From the NCBI GenBank assembly GCA_963734065.1, contig CAVTFN010000005.1, forward strand, positions 868,001 through 932,000: 64,000 nt of DNA. The letters are read 5' to 3'. This stretch comes from DATBLE01 sp963734065 (GTDB lineage Bacteria > Actinomycetota > Thermoleophilia > Gaiellales > Gaiellaceae). Positions within the stretch are counted from its first letter, which is position 1. Every line of letters starts with the position of its first letter. The position numbers and the translations under genes were made by a program. Shown piece by piece: positions 24,339 to 32,947 of the stretch. Under the pieces are notes generated by a model. It ran no database searches. It saw only the letters and a list, made by a program, of their open reading frames with translations, and was not told the DNA's origin.

Positions 24339-25081
24339 ACGACGGTCGTGCGCCCCGCCGCCCGCCACGCTTTCTCGTAGTACGGGCGCAACCACTCCAG
24401 GTGGTCGAGCATCTGCTCGCCCGCGCCGGCCTCGTCGCCGCTCTCGATCGCGGCCACGATCCCACGATGGTGGTCGTTGATCGACCGGTGCCACGCACGG
24501 CCGAGCCGGGAGCGGGACAGGTGCGTCTGCAGCACGGCGAAGACCGGCTGCGCCGCGATCGAGAGCAGCGTGTTGCCGCAGGCCGCGATCACGCAGGAGT
24601 GGAAGTCGCGGTTGTAGACGAACTGCTCCTTCGTCGGCAGCCGGAGCGGCCGGTCGGGGATCGACTCGTGCAGGAAGACGAGGTCGTCCTCGGTGCGGCG
24701 ACGGGCGGCGAGGCGGGCGGCGGGCACCTCGAGCAGCTCGCGCGTCTCGAGCAGCTCCTCGAGCGTGAGGTCGTCGGCCGTGGCGAGCAGGCCGATCCCC
24801 GAGCGCAGCGACTCGGAGATGTGGTCGGCGCTCGGCACGGTCACGAACGAGCCGCCGCCCGCGCCCTTCGCCGTGCGGATCAGGTTCTGGGCGGTCAGCA
24901 GCCGCAGCGCCTCGCGGATCGTCGCGCGGCTGACGCCGAAGTCCTCGGCGAGGACGGTCTCCTTCGGCAGACGCAACCCCTCCTCGAGCACGCCTTCGAG
25001 GATCTGCTCGCGCAGCCGCATCGCGATCAGCTCGTAGGCCTTCGCTACGCGCTCACCCCCCGAACTCGGCGTTGCCCGCAA
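24335..25081 (-). CDS. GntR family (FadR/FCD) transcriptional regulator
   Basis: A 248-aa regulator with an N-terminal winged helix (LPKETVLAEDFGVSRATIREALRLL) and an all-helical FCD domain (ETRELLEVPAARLAARR, YNRDFHSCVIAACGN, WHRSINDHHRGIVAAIESGD with metal-binding Asp/His). It probably senses a carboxylate intermediate. The start is the TTG at 25081, overlapping hyuB by 29 nt. It is embedded mid-operon, so autoregulation via the promoter at 30151-30229 is plausible. It may bind the GTCNGACATTCG sites, though this is inference. Confidence 0.87.
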   Translation of the reverse strand: MRATPSSGGERVAKAYELIAMRLREQILEGVLEEGLRLPKETVLAEDFGVSRATIREALRLLTAQNLIRTAKGAGGGSFVTVPSADHISESLRSGIGLLATADDLTLEELLETRELLEVPAARLAARRRTEDDLVFLHESIPDRPLRLPTKEQFVYNRDFHSCVIAACGNTLLSIAAQPVFAVLQTHLSRSRLGRAWHRSINDHHRGIVAAIESGDEAGAGEQMLDHLEWLRPYYEKAWRAAGRTTVV

Positions 25082-26960
25082 GGGACACCGGTGCCGACGC
25101 CGCCGGGAGCTCGCGACCCTCGTACCAGGCCGTCAGCGAGCCGGCGGCGCGGTTCGCGGCCAGATCGGCGCGCAGCTTCGCGGTCGCCGCCTCGTCGATC
25201 TCGAGCGTCCGTTCGTCGGCGAAGACGACGCCGTAGGCGTCCCGGGCGAGCTCGATCGAGGTGAAGTCGTCGAGCACGTCCTCGCGCACAGCCGCCGGGT
25301 CGCGCTCGAGCGGGTCGCCGTAGCCGGCGGCGTTCGGCTCGCGGAACTCGATGAACTCGCCCGCTCTGAACGGGATGCCGGTCACCTTCGCCGGCAGCGC
25401 CTGCTCGGCCGGCGTGTCCGGGTTCTTCCGGCACGAGGCGACGAGGCCGTCCCAGCCGCCGAAGACGCCGACCGGCGGGTCGGTCTGGCGGTCGCCCTCG
25501 CACGAGTACGTCCCGTCGACGAGGAAGCGGTTGCGGCGGATGATCCCGATGCCGCCGCGCCACTTCCCGGGCGCGGCCGGCTCGGGGCGGAGCTCGTACT
25601 GGTCGCAGCGCATCGGGAAGCGCATGTCCAGCTCCTCGATCGGGTTGTTCCGGGTGTTCGCCATCAGGTTGTCGACCGAGTCCATCGCGTCCTTGCCGAA
25701 GCGGCCCCCGTACGAGCCCTCGTTCACCTCGAGATAGAGCCAGTACTCGCCCGCCGACTCGTCGAAGCCCGCGTACGCGCAGAAGTGGATCCCGGCCGAG
25801 TTGCCACCGGTCACCTTGTCGGGGAGCGCCTCGGCGAGCGCGAGGTTGACGTTGTCGACCACGCGCTGGGTCTGGCAGAAGCGGGAGAAACACGCCCGGG
25901 GGAAGTTCGGGTTGAAGATCGTCCCCTTCGGCGCGACTACCTGCACCGGCCGGAAGACGCCGTCGTTCTGCGGCACGTGCTCGGGGAACGTCGTCTCGTC
26001 GAGCAGGATCGTGCGCACCGCGTAGTAGCACGAGACCAGCAGCGAGCCCTCGTACGGGACGTTGTAACCGGTCGGCACCTCCGGGTTCGAGCCGGTCAGA
26101 TCGATCGTGATCTCGTCGCCCTCGACGATCACGCGCGTCTCCACCCTGAGCCGTACGTCCCGATTCCGGGCGTCGTCGTCGAGCCAGCCGACGATCGGGC
26201 CGTAGGTCCCGTCGGGGATCTTCTCGATCTCCCGGCGGAGCATCGTCTCGGAGTAGTCCATCCAGTCGTAGGCGGCGCTCATCACCACGTCCGCCCCGTA
26301 GCGCTCGACCAGGCGCAGGAAGCGCTCGCGGCCGAGTTGGCAGGCAGCGAGCATCGCGTTCATGTCGCCGCGGTTCATCGTCTCGGTGCGGACGTTGTCG
26401 AAGATCATCCGGTCGAGGTCCTCGTTCAGCTCGCCGCGCTTGTACCAGCGCAGGGCGTTGTAGACCTTCGCCTCCGCGTAGACGTCGAAGGCGTCGGCGT
26501 TGATCCCCGGGAACGACCCGCCGACGTCGAGGACGTGCGCGGTGACGGCGGCGAAGCCGAGCAGCTCGCCGTCGTGGAAGATCGGCACGGCGACGGCGAC
26601 GTCGGGAGAGTGCGAGGCGCCGAGGTACGGGTGGTTGTGGACGATCACGTCGCCCTCCTCGATCTCGTCCTCCAGCCGCCAGAGGAAGCCGCGGATGTAC
26701 CAGGGCAGCGAGCCGATGTGCATCGGCGTCGAGTCCGACTCGCACAGCTCGCGACCCTCGGCGTCGAAGATGCCGGCGCCGAGGTCCTCCGACTCGCGAA
26801 TGATCGACGAGTAGGACATCCGGAACAGGACGCCCGCCATCTCCTTGGCGATCGCGTGGAAGGCGCCGCCGAGGACGCGAAGGGTGATCGGATCGACCTC
26901 GACGCGCCTTCGCGTCGGCAGGCCGGGCTGACGGCCAACCTCGTATTCCGTGATGCTCAT
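25053..26960 (-). CDS. hyuB: Hydantoinase B/oxoprolinase family subunit
   Basis: A 635-aa HyuB-type subunit: EVDPITLRVLGGAFHAIAKE, SIIRESEDLGAGIFDAEGRE, VHNHPYLGASHSPDVAVAVP and PGINADAFDVYAEAK match the beta half of 5-oxoprolinase and ATP-dependent hydantoinases. With HyuA it hydrolyses a cyclic amide (or carboxylates a ketone) at the cost of ATP. ATG at 26960 overlaps the hyuA stop as ATGA; upstream extension of the frame is not coding. A second hyuAB pair lies at 50750-54765 and is divergent in sequence. Confidence 0.9.
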   Translation of the reverse strand: MSITEYEVGRQPGLPTRRRVEVDPITLRVLGGAFHAIAKEMAGVLFRMSYSSIIRESEDLGAGIFDAEGRELCESDSTPMHIGSLPWYIRGFLWRLEDEIEEGDVIVHNHPYLGASHSPDVAVAVPIFHDGELLGFAAVTAHVLDVGGSFPGINADAFDVYAEAKVYNALRWYKRGELNEDLDRMIFDNVRTETMNRGDMNAMLAACQLGRERFLRLVERYGADVVMSAAYDWMDYSETMLRREIEKIPDGTYGPIVGWLDDDARNRDVRLRVETRVIVEGDEITIDLTGSNPEVPTGYNVPYEGSLLVSCYYAVRTILLDETTFPEHVPQNDGVFRPVQVVAPKGTIFNPNFPRACFSRFCQTQRVVDNVNLALAEALPDKVTGGNSAGIHFCAYAGFDESAGEYWLYLEVNEGSYGGRFGKDAMDSVDNLMANTRNNPIEELDMRFPMRCDQYELRPEPAAPGKWRGGIGIIRRNRFLVDGTYSCEGDRQTDPPVGVFGGWDGLVASCRKNPDTPAEQALPAKVTGIPFRAGEFIEFREPNAAGYGDPLERDPAAVREDVLDDFTSIELARDAYGVVFADERTLEIDEAATAKLRADLAANRAAGSLTAWYEGRELPAASAPVSLAGNAEFGG

Positions 26961-29074
26961 CCCGTCACCTCCGCAGCGGTCACGGCCTCCGCCTCGGCGG
27001 CGGCCCCGGTTCCGATCACGATGTTCCCGAAGCGGTCGACGTGCGCGGTCAGCCCCGGCGGGATGACGGTGGTCGAGTCGTACTGGTTGACGATCGCGGG
27101 CCCCTCCAACCGGTTGCCGGCTTTGAGCGCGGTCCGGTCGTAGAACCGCGTCGGCACCTGCTCGAGGCTGCCCCCCACGCGGAACCAGGCGTCGCGCTCG
27201 TAGCGAAGCGCCTCGTCGGGCGACTCGTCGCCGTGCTCGACCTCCGGCACCTTCAGCGGCGGCATCAGCCCGATCCCGCGCACCCGGATGTTCGGGATCT
27301 CGATGTCCGACTCCTCGAAGCGGCGCGAGTACTCGCGCTCGTGGATGTCGTGGAAGTCGCGGCGGGCCTTCTCGGCCCACGCGTCGTCGATCGCGCCGGA
27401 GTCGACGTCGACTCTGAGCTCGTAGCCCTGGCCCAGATAGCGGCAGTCGGCGACGCGCTGGACGAGCATCTGGTCGGCGCGGACGCCGTCGTGCTCGAGC
27501 TGGGCTCGCGCCTGCTGCTCGAGCTCCTCGAACCCGCGCTGCAGGGCATCTGCGTCGAGGCCGGACAGCCGCTCGTAGACCGTCGAGACGTACTCGTAGA
27601 CCATGTCCGTCGCCAGCAGCCCGAGCGCCGCGGTCACGCCCGGGTAATTGGGAACGACGACCGAGGGCGTCCCGACCTCGAGCGCGATCTGTGCGGCGAA
27701 GAGTGGCCCAGCGCCGCCCTCGGCGACGAGCGCGAAGTCGCGCGGGTCGTACCCCTTGCGCACCGAGTTCTCCTCAATCGACTGCACCATCGAGTGGGTG
27801 AGGATCTGGACCGCGCCCATCGACGCCTCCTCGACCGACATGCCGAGCGAGCCGGCGGGTCCCTCCTCGAACGCGCGCCGGGCGGCGGCCGCGTCGAGGT
27901 CCATCCCGCCGCCGAGGAAGGTCTCCGGCAGCAGCCAGCCGAGGTTGACCATCGCGTCGGTCGCCGTCGCCTCGGTTCCGCCGCGGCCGTACGCGGCGGG
28001 CCCCGGGTCGGCGCCTGCGGACCGCGGTCCGACGCGGAAGATGCCGCCTGCGTCCACGTAGGCGATCGAGCCGCCGCCGGCACCGATCGTGTCGACGTCG
28101 ACCATCGGGATCATCGCCTGGTACGGCCCGACTCTCGTGTCGAGGAGGTGCTTCATCCGCAGCCGGCCTTCCTGGGCGAGGCCGATGTCGGCCGACGTGC
28201 CGCCAACGTCCAGCGTGATCACGTTCTCGTAGCCGGCCTGCCGCCCCGCCCAGATGCCGCCGACGACACCGGCCACCGGCCCCGACATCAGCAGGTTGAC
28301 GGGCCGCGCGATCGCGCCCTCGGCGGTTGCGACGCCGCTCGCGGAGGTCATCAGGTGCAGCCCGGTGCGGACGTCCATCGCCTCCAGCTCCTGCTCGAGC
28401 CGGTGGACGTAGCTGGAGACGCGCGGGCCGATGTACGCGTTCAGGCAGACGGTCGAGAAGCGCTCGTACTCGCGGTACTGCGGCAGCACCTCCGACGAGA
28501 CCGACAGGAACGCGTCCGGGAACTCCTCGCGGGCGATCTCGGCCACGCGCGCCTCGTGCTCCGGGTTGAGGAACGAGAACAGGAAGCAGACCGCGACCGA
28601 CTCGACCCCGGCGTCCTTCAGCTTCCTGACCTGCTCGCGCGCCTTCGCCTCGTCCAGCGGCACGAGCACGGAGCCGTCGCGGGTGATCCGCTCCGGCACG
28701 GTCAGCCGGTGGCGGCGGCGGACGATCGGGTAGCGCTGCCACGGCAGATCCTGGTAGTTCGAGAAGTTGAGCGGCTTCTTGTGCCGGGCGATGTGGAGGA
28801 TGTCCCGGTAGCCCTCGGTGGTGATCAGCCCGACCTGGGCGCCGTTGTGCTCGATCACGATGTTGGTGGCGATCGTCGTGCCGTGGAACACCTGCTCCAA
28901 CTGCGACGGCGCGGTTCCCGCGCGGTCGCAAAGCTCGCGAACTCCTCGGACGGTCCCCTGAGACGGATCGGCGGGAGTCGTGGGGACTTTGTGGACCGTG
29001 ATCGTTCCCGCGTCGTCGTCCACGTAGATCAGGTCGGTGAACGTGCCCCCGACGTCGACTCCGAGTCGCTTCAT
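26957..29074 (-). CDS. hyuA: Hydantoinase A/oxoprolinase family subunit
   Basis: A 705-aa HyuA subunit with the ASKHA-type ATPase fold: GVDVGGTFTDLIYVDD (phosphate 1 loop), HGTTIATNIVIEHNGAQVGL, LTVPERITRDG, VITLDVGGTSADIGLAQ (phosphate 2) and GAGGGSIAYVDAGG. It provides ATP-driven activation of a cyclic amide for cleavage with HyuB. ATG at 29074 is certain from homology. A zinc-type dehydrogenase lies 9 nt upstream, so the pair is transcribed with it. Confidence 0.92.
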   Translation of the reverse strand: MKRLGVDVGGTFTDLIYVDDDAGTITVHKVPTTPADPSQGTVRGVRELCDRAGTAPSQLEQVFHGTTIATNIVIEHNGAQVGLITTEGYRDILHIARHKKPLNFSNYQDLPWQRYPIVRRRHRLTVPERITRDGSVLVPLDEAKAREQVRKLKDAGVESVAVCFLFSFLNPEHEARVAEIAREEFPDAFLSVSSEVLPQYREYERFSTVCLNAYIGPRVSSYVHRLEQELEAMDVRTGLHLMTSASGVATAEGAIARPVNLLMSGPVAGVVGGIWAGRQAGYENVITLDVGGTSADIGLAQEGRLRMKHLLDTRVGPYQAMIPMVDVDTIGAGGGSIAYVDAGGIFRVGPRSAGADPGPAAYGRGGTEATATDAMVNLGWLLPETFLGGGMDLDAAAARRAFEEGPAGSLGMSVEEASMGAVQILTHSMVQSIEENSVRKGYDPRDFALVAEGGAGPLFAAQIALEVGTPSVVVPNYPGVTAALGLLATDMVYEYVSTVYERLSGLDADALQRGFEELEQQARAQLEHDGVRADQMLVQRVADCRYLGQGYELRVDVDSGAIDDAWAEKARRDFHDIHEREYSRRFEESDIEIPNIRVRGIGLMPPLKVPEVEHGDESPDEALRYERDAWFRVGGSLEQVPTRFYDRTALKAGNRLEGPAIVNQYDSTTVIPPGLTAHVDRFGNIVIGTGAAAEAEAVTAAEVTG

Positions 29075-29083
29075 CGAGCCCCC

Positions 29084-30112
29084 TTACGGTTTCAGGACGA
29101 TCTTGCCGAAGTGCTCACGGCGCTCCATGACCTCCATCGCCTCCCGCGCCTCGCCGAGCGGGAAGACCTTGTACACGAGCGGCTCGATCAGTCCCCGGGC
29201 GGCCAGGTCGAGCACCTTCTCGATCTCCCAGCGGTCGTAGACGAACGAGCCGATCACCTGCTTCTGCGCGCGGAAGAACGGGATGATGTCGAAGGGGACG
29301 ACCTCGCCGGAATGGCCGCCGCAGATCACCAGGCGGCCGTCCTTCGCCAGTGAGTCGAGCCCCTTCTGGAAGAGCTCGCCGCCGACGTGCTCGAACACGA
29401 GATCGACGCCGCGTCCGTCGGTGGCGCGCATCACCTCCTCGACCACGTCCTGGCTCGCGTGGTTGATCCCCACGTCCATCCCGAGCTCACTCGCCCGGGC
29501 GAGCTTCTGGTCGGAGCTGGCGTTCCCGATCACGAACGCACCGGCCAGGTGGGCGAGCTGCACCGCCGCCGAGCCGATACCGCTGCCGACCGAGTTGATC
29601 ATCACGCGCTCGCCGGGAGCGAGCCGGCCACGCGTGAACAGCATGTGCCAGGCGGTGCCGAAGGCGATCTGGGTGGCCGCGGCGGCCTCGTCGCTCAGGG
29701 AGTCCGGGATCCGGATCAGGTGACGGACCGAGCAGGCGAGCTTCTCGGCGTATCCGCCCGAGGTCGAGAAGCTGATGAAGCCCGCCGAGGGGCAGAGCGA
29801 CTCGCGTCCGGTGCGGCAGTAGACGCATTCGCCGCAAGTCGCCATCAGGTACGGCATCACCCGCTCGCCGACCTCCCAGCCGGTCACGCCCTCCCCCAGC
29901 GCGGTGATCCGTCCGACCACCTCGACGCCGAGCACGAACGGAGGCTCGACCGGGAAGCGCGACACCCCTTCCCGGACGTCGACGTCCAGGTGGTTCAGCG
30001 CAGAGGCGAGGATGTCGACCGCCACCTCGCCCGGGCCGGGCTCGGGATCGGGCAGCTCCTGGACCTGCAGCACGTCGGAACCGCCGAACTCCTCGAACAC
30101 GACCGCCTTCAC
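29084..30112 (-). CDS. Zinc-binding alcohol dehydrogenase (MDR family)
   Basis: A 342-aa medium-chain dehydrogenase/reductase: FEEFGGSDVLQVQELPDPEPGPGEV, ALNHLDVDVREG, GVEVVGRITALGEGV, a structural zinc lobe (CGECVYCRTGRESLC) and the cofactor motif VGSGIGSAAVQLAHLAG. The NHLD/WVR-like start matches the quinone oxidoreductase-like subgroup. I chose the GTG at 30112, preceded by GGGAGG, over the TTG/ATG-like start five codons earlier. First gene of the minus-strand operon reaching to 20415, with the divergent promoter at 30151-30229. Confidence 0.88.
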   Translation of the reverse strand: MKAVVFEEFGGSDVLQVQELPDPEPGPGEVAVDILASALNHLDVDVREGVSRFPVEPPFVLGVEVVGRITALGEGVTGWEVGERVMPYLMATCGECVYCRTGRESLCPSAGFISFSTSGGYAEKLACSVRHLIRIPDSLSDEAAAATQIAFGTAWHMLFTRGRLAPGERVMINSVGSGIGSAAVQLAHLAGAFVIGNASSDQKLARASELGMDVGINHASQDVVEEVMRATDGRGVDLVFEHVGGELFQKGLDSLAKDGRLVICGGHSGEVVPFDIIPFFRAQKQVIGSFVYDRWEIEKVLDLAARGLIEPLVYKVFPLGEAREAMEVMERREHFGKIVLKP

Positions 30113-30150
30113 GCCGGCACCTCCCACTCGGACGACGGGGCTGAGGCTCC

Positions 30151-30229
30151 TTTATGTCTGACTTTCGGGTGGGAGTCAAGAAAGAGCCGCCGGTGTCGAT
30201 TTGCGCCTTGCCCGAATGTCTGACATAAA
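30151..30229. promoter_or_regulatory. Mirrored divergent promoters with two GTCNGACATTCG sites
   Basis: Minus strand: TTGACT (30179-30174), 17-nt spacer, CATAAA (30156-30151). Plus strand: TTGCGC (30201-30206), 17-nt spacer, CATAAA (30224-30229). Each spacer/-10 overlaps a motif copy: GTCTGACTTTCG at 30156-30167, and a perfect ATGTCTGACAT palindrome at 30216-30226 (reading GTCAGACATTCG on the minus strand). This suggests one regulator controls both operons. Confidence 0.6.
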
Positions 30230-30262
30230 GCGAACACGGCTGCGCTCGACCGACTCCGCTCC

Positions 30263-31054
30263 CTGCTGTTCGCGCCCGGCTCGGACGAGCCGAAGCTGAC
30301 GAAGGCACTCGCCTCGGAGGCCGACGCGGCGGTCGCCGATCTCGAGGACGCGGTCACGCCCGACCGCAAGGACGAGGCGCGTGAGCTCGTGTCGCGGCTC
30401 CGGCCGCCCGTCGTCCGGGTCAACGGCGCCGGCACGCCGTGGTTCGAGGACGATCTCGCCGCGGCCCGCGAGCTGCCGCTGGAGGCACTCGTCCTGCCGA
30501 AGGCGACGCCCGACGCGGTGGCGGCGCTCGGCCCGGACGGTCCTCCGGTGATCGCGATCGTCGAGACGGCGCAGGGCCTGCGGCTCGCCTATGAGACCGC
30601 GTCGAGCCCGCGGGTGGCGGCCCTCCTGCTCGGCGCCGCCGATCTCGGCGCCGAGCTCGGCTGGGAGCCGCGGCCGGACGGGCTCGAGCTGGTCTACGCC
30701 CGCTCGAAGGTGGTCGCCGACTCGGCTGCTGCCGGGATCCGCGGCCCGTTCGACATCGTCCACGTCGACACCCGGGACGACGCGGGGCTGGAGGCCGCCG
30801 CGCGGTTCGCGCGCTCGCTCGGCTTCCGTGGCAAGGCCTGCATCCACCCTGCGCAGGTCCCGATCGTCAACCGCGTGTTCCGACCGGAGGCCGACAGCGT
30901 CGCCTGGGCGGAGCGGGTGGTGGAGGCGGCCGAGACCGGCGAGCGCGAGGGGCGGGGAGCGGTCGCGCTCGACGGCGAGATGATCGACGCGCCGATCGTC
31001 GACCGTGCGCGCAAGATCCTGTCCGACGCGAAAGGAGCAACCCATGGCCACTGA
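30263..31054 (+). CDS. HpcH/HpaI (CitE-like) CoA ester lyase
   Basis: About 263 aa with the citrate lyase beta/malyl-CoA lyase pattern: LLFAPGSDEPKLTKALASE, AVADLEDAVTPDRKDEA (metal Glu/Asp), VRVNGAGTPWF, ALVLPKA, IVETAQGL, GAADLGAELGW (metal Asp) and KACIHPAQVPIVN. It would cleave a malyl- or citramalyl-CoA-type ester. No ATG, GTG or TTG precedes the conserved N-terminus; the frame opens after a stop at 30221 and the first plausible start is CTG at 30263. A GTG start at 30389 would delete the first 42 residues, including DLEDAV. Confidence 0.78.
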   Translation: MLFAPGSDEPKLTKALASEADAAVADLEDAVTPDRKDEARELVSRLRPPVVRVNGAGTPWFEDDLAAARELPLEALVLPKATPDAVAALGPDGPPVIAIVETAQGLRLAYETASSPRVAALLLGAADLGAELGWEPRPDGLELVYARSKVVADSAAAGIRGPFDIVHVDTRDDAGLEAAARFARSLGFRGKACIHPAQVPIVNRVFRPEADSVAWAERVVEAAETGEREGRGAVALDGEMIDAPIVDRARKILSDAKGATHGH

Positions 31055-31574
31055 CGCCGCGACCGCACCGAAGGTCTGGGAGGGCCGGTTCTACGAGGAC
31101 CTCGACGTCGGCGACGTCTTCCGCAGCCGCTTCGGCCGCACGGTCACCGAGTACGACAACATCCTCTTCACCGGGCTCACGCACAACACGAACTCGATCC
31201 ACTTCGACGCGGAGCACGCCGGGCGCACGCAGTTCGGGCAGATCCTCGTGAACAGCACCTTCACCCTGGCGCTGGTCACCGGCCTGACCGTCCAGGACAC
31301 GAGCGAGAACGCGGCCGCCAACCTGGCCTGGACGGACATCTCGCTGCCGAACCCGGTGTTCGTCGGCGACACGCTCTGGGCCGAGAGCGAGATCCTCGAC
31401 AAGCGGGAGTCGAAGTCGAAGCCGAACGTCGGCATCGTCTCGATGCGCTGCCGCGGGATCAACCAGCGCGGGCAGGTCGTGATCGAGTACCGCCGGACGT
31501 TCATGCTCTACAGGCGCGGGGCGCCGGAGGCGAAGCGCAGCTTCCCCGGCACCGCCGAGGAATGGAGGGTCTGA
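31044..31574 (+). CDS. MaoC family hydratase (mesaconyl-CoA hydratase-like)
   Basis: A 176-aa hot-dog fold hydratase: YEDLDVGDVFRSRFGRTVTEYDN, then the catalytic region FTGLTHNTNSIHFDAEHAGRT (Asn/His near the Asp-His motif of MaoC), GQILVNSTFTLALVTGLTV and LPNPVFVGDTLWAESE. Beside a CitE-like lyase it resembles mesaconyl-CoA or beta-methylmalyl-CoA dehydratase. ATG at 31044 has an AAAGGAG site and overlaps the lyase gene by 11 nt, so both are one transcriptional unit. Confidence 0.87.
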   Translation: MATDAATAPKVWEGRFYEDLDVGDVFRSRFGRTVTEYDNILFTGLTHNTNSIHFDAEHAGRTQFGQILVNSTFTLALVTGLTVQDTSENAAANLAWTDISLPNPVFVGDTLWAESEILDKRESKSKPNVGIVSMRCRGINQRGQVVIEYRRTFMLYRRGAPEAKRSFPGTAEEWRV

Positions 31575-32947
31575 TGGCCACGGCAGCGGAACGGTTTGCG
31601 GTCTTCGCGCTCGAGCTCGACCTCGACGCGGTCCCGGACGAGGTGGTCGACGCGGCGAAGCTGCACGCGCTGGACGTCCTCGGCTGCGGTCTCGCCGCGC
31701 ACGGCCTGGGAATCGCCGGCGAGGGCCGGACGGCGATGGCCGAGCTCGGCGGCGAGCCGGACGCGACCGTGATCGGCCTCGACCGCGGCCTGCCGGCGGC
31801 GAACGCCGCGTTCGCGAACGCGATGCTCTGCCACGGCCTCGACTTCGACGACACCCACTCGGACTCGGTCTCGCACGTCAGCACCGTCGTCGTGCCGGCG
31901 GCCGCCGCGCTCGCGGAGGCTCGGAGCGCGACCGGGCGCGAGCTGCTGACCGCGGTGATCGCGGGCAACGAGATCGTCACCCGGATCGGCATGGCCGCGC
32001 CCGGCGCATTCCACGCCCGCGGCTTCCATCCCACCGCGATCTGCGGCATCTTCGGCGCGACCGCGGCGGCGGCCCGGCTGAGCGGCCTCTCCGTCGCCGA
32101 CACGGCGAGTGCCCTGGGCATCGCCGGCAGCATGGCGTCCGGGCTGTTCGCCTACCTCGACGACGCGACCGCGACGAAGCCGATCCACCCCGCCTGGGCG
32201 GCGCACGGCGCGCTGGTCGCGGCACGGCTGGCGGCGCTCGGCGCCGAGGGCCCGCCCGGAGTGCTCGAGGGGCGCTTCGGCCTCTACCACGCCTTCGTCG
32301 ACACGCGCATCGACCTGGAGCCGCAGCTCGCCGACCTGGGCGAGCGCTGGGAGACGCCGCGGATCGCCTTCAAGGCGTTTCCGGCCTGCCACTACATCCA
32401 CGGCTCGCTCGGGGCGACGGCGTCACTCGGCGACGAGGTCGACCCGGACGAGGTGGAGGACATCCTCGTCACCGTCCCGGAGGCCGGCGTCTCGCTCGTC
32501 CTCGAGCCGGCCGAGTCGAAGGTCGCGCCGCGCACCGACTACGAGGGCAAGTTCTCCCTCCAGTACTCGACCGCGGCGATGCTCGTGCACGGCAGCGTCG
32601 GTCTGACCACCTACACGCCGGAGGCGCTGGCCGACGAGCGAGTGCTCGGCCTGGCCCGGCAGGTGCGCTACGAGACGAAGGACTACGCGTCGTATCCGGG
32701 CGCGTTCCCCGGCGGGGTGCGGATCGGGCTGCGGGACGGCCGGACGCTCGAGGCGGACCTCCCCTACCAGCTCGGCGCACCCGAGAACCCGATGAGCGCA
32801 GAGCAGGTGCGGGCCAAGTTCAGAGAGAACGCCGCGCTCGCCGGCGGCTCGTTCGAGGCGCTCGAGGAGGCGGTGCTCGAGCTCGACCACCGTGACGACC
32901 TGCACGCGGTCCTCTCGACGCTCGGGCGGAAGAGAGTCGCAGCGTGA
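31574..32947 (+). CDS. MmgE/PrpD family protein
   Basis: A 457-aa protein of the MmgE/PrpD family, which includes 2-methylcitrate dehydratase and cis-aconitate decarboxylase. Visible: KLHALDVLGCGLAAHG, NAMLCHGLDFDDTHSDS, HVSTVVVPAAAALAEA, RGFHPTAICGIFGATAAAARL and KAFPACHYIHG. It acts on a tricarboxylate or substituted dicarboxylate. The ATG at 31574 shares its A with the MaoC stop (TGATG) and has GGAGGG ahead; an ATG at 31562 is the alternative. Its end overlaps the next gene as GTGA. Confidence 0.87.
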   Translation: MATAAERFAVFALELDLDAVPDEVVDAAKLHALDVLGCGLAAHGLGIAGEGRTAMAELGGEPDATVIGLDRGLPAANAAFANAMLCHGLDFDDTHSDSVSHVSTVVVPAAAALAEARSATGRELLTAVIAGNEIVTRIGMAAPGAFHARGFHPTAICGIFGATAAAARLSGLSVADTASALGIAGSMASGLFAYLDDATATKPIHPAWAAHGALVAARLAALGAEGPPGVLEGRFGLYHAFVDTRIDLEPQLADLGERWETPRIAFKAFPACHYIHGSLGATASLGDEVDPDEVEDILVTVPEAGVSLVLEPAESKVAPRTDYEGKFSLQYSTAAMLVHGSVGLTTYTPEALADERVLGLARQVRYETKDYASYPGAFPGGVRIGLRDGRTLEADLPYQLGAPENPMSAEQVRAKFRENAALAGGSFEALEEAVLELDHRDDLHAVLSTLGRKRVAA

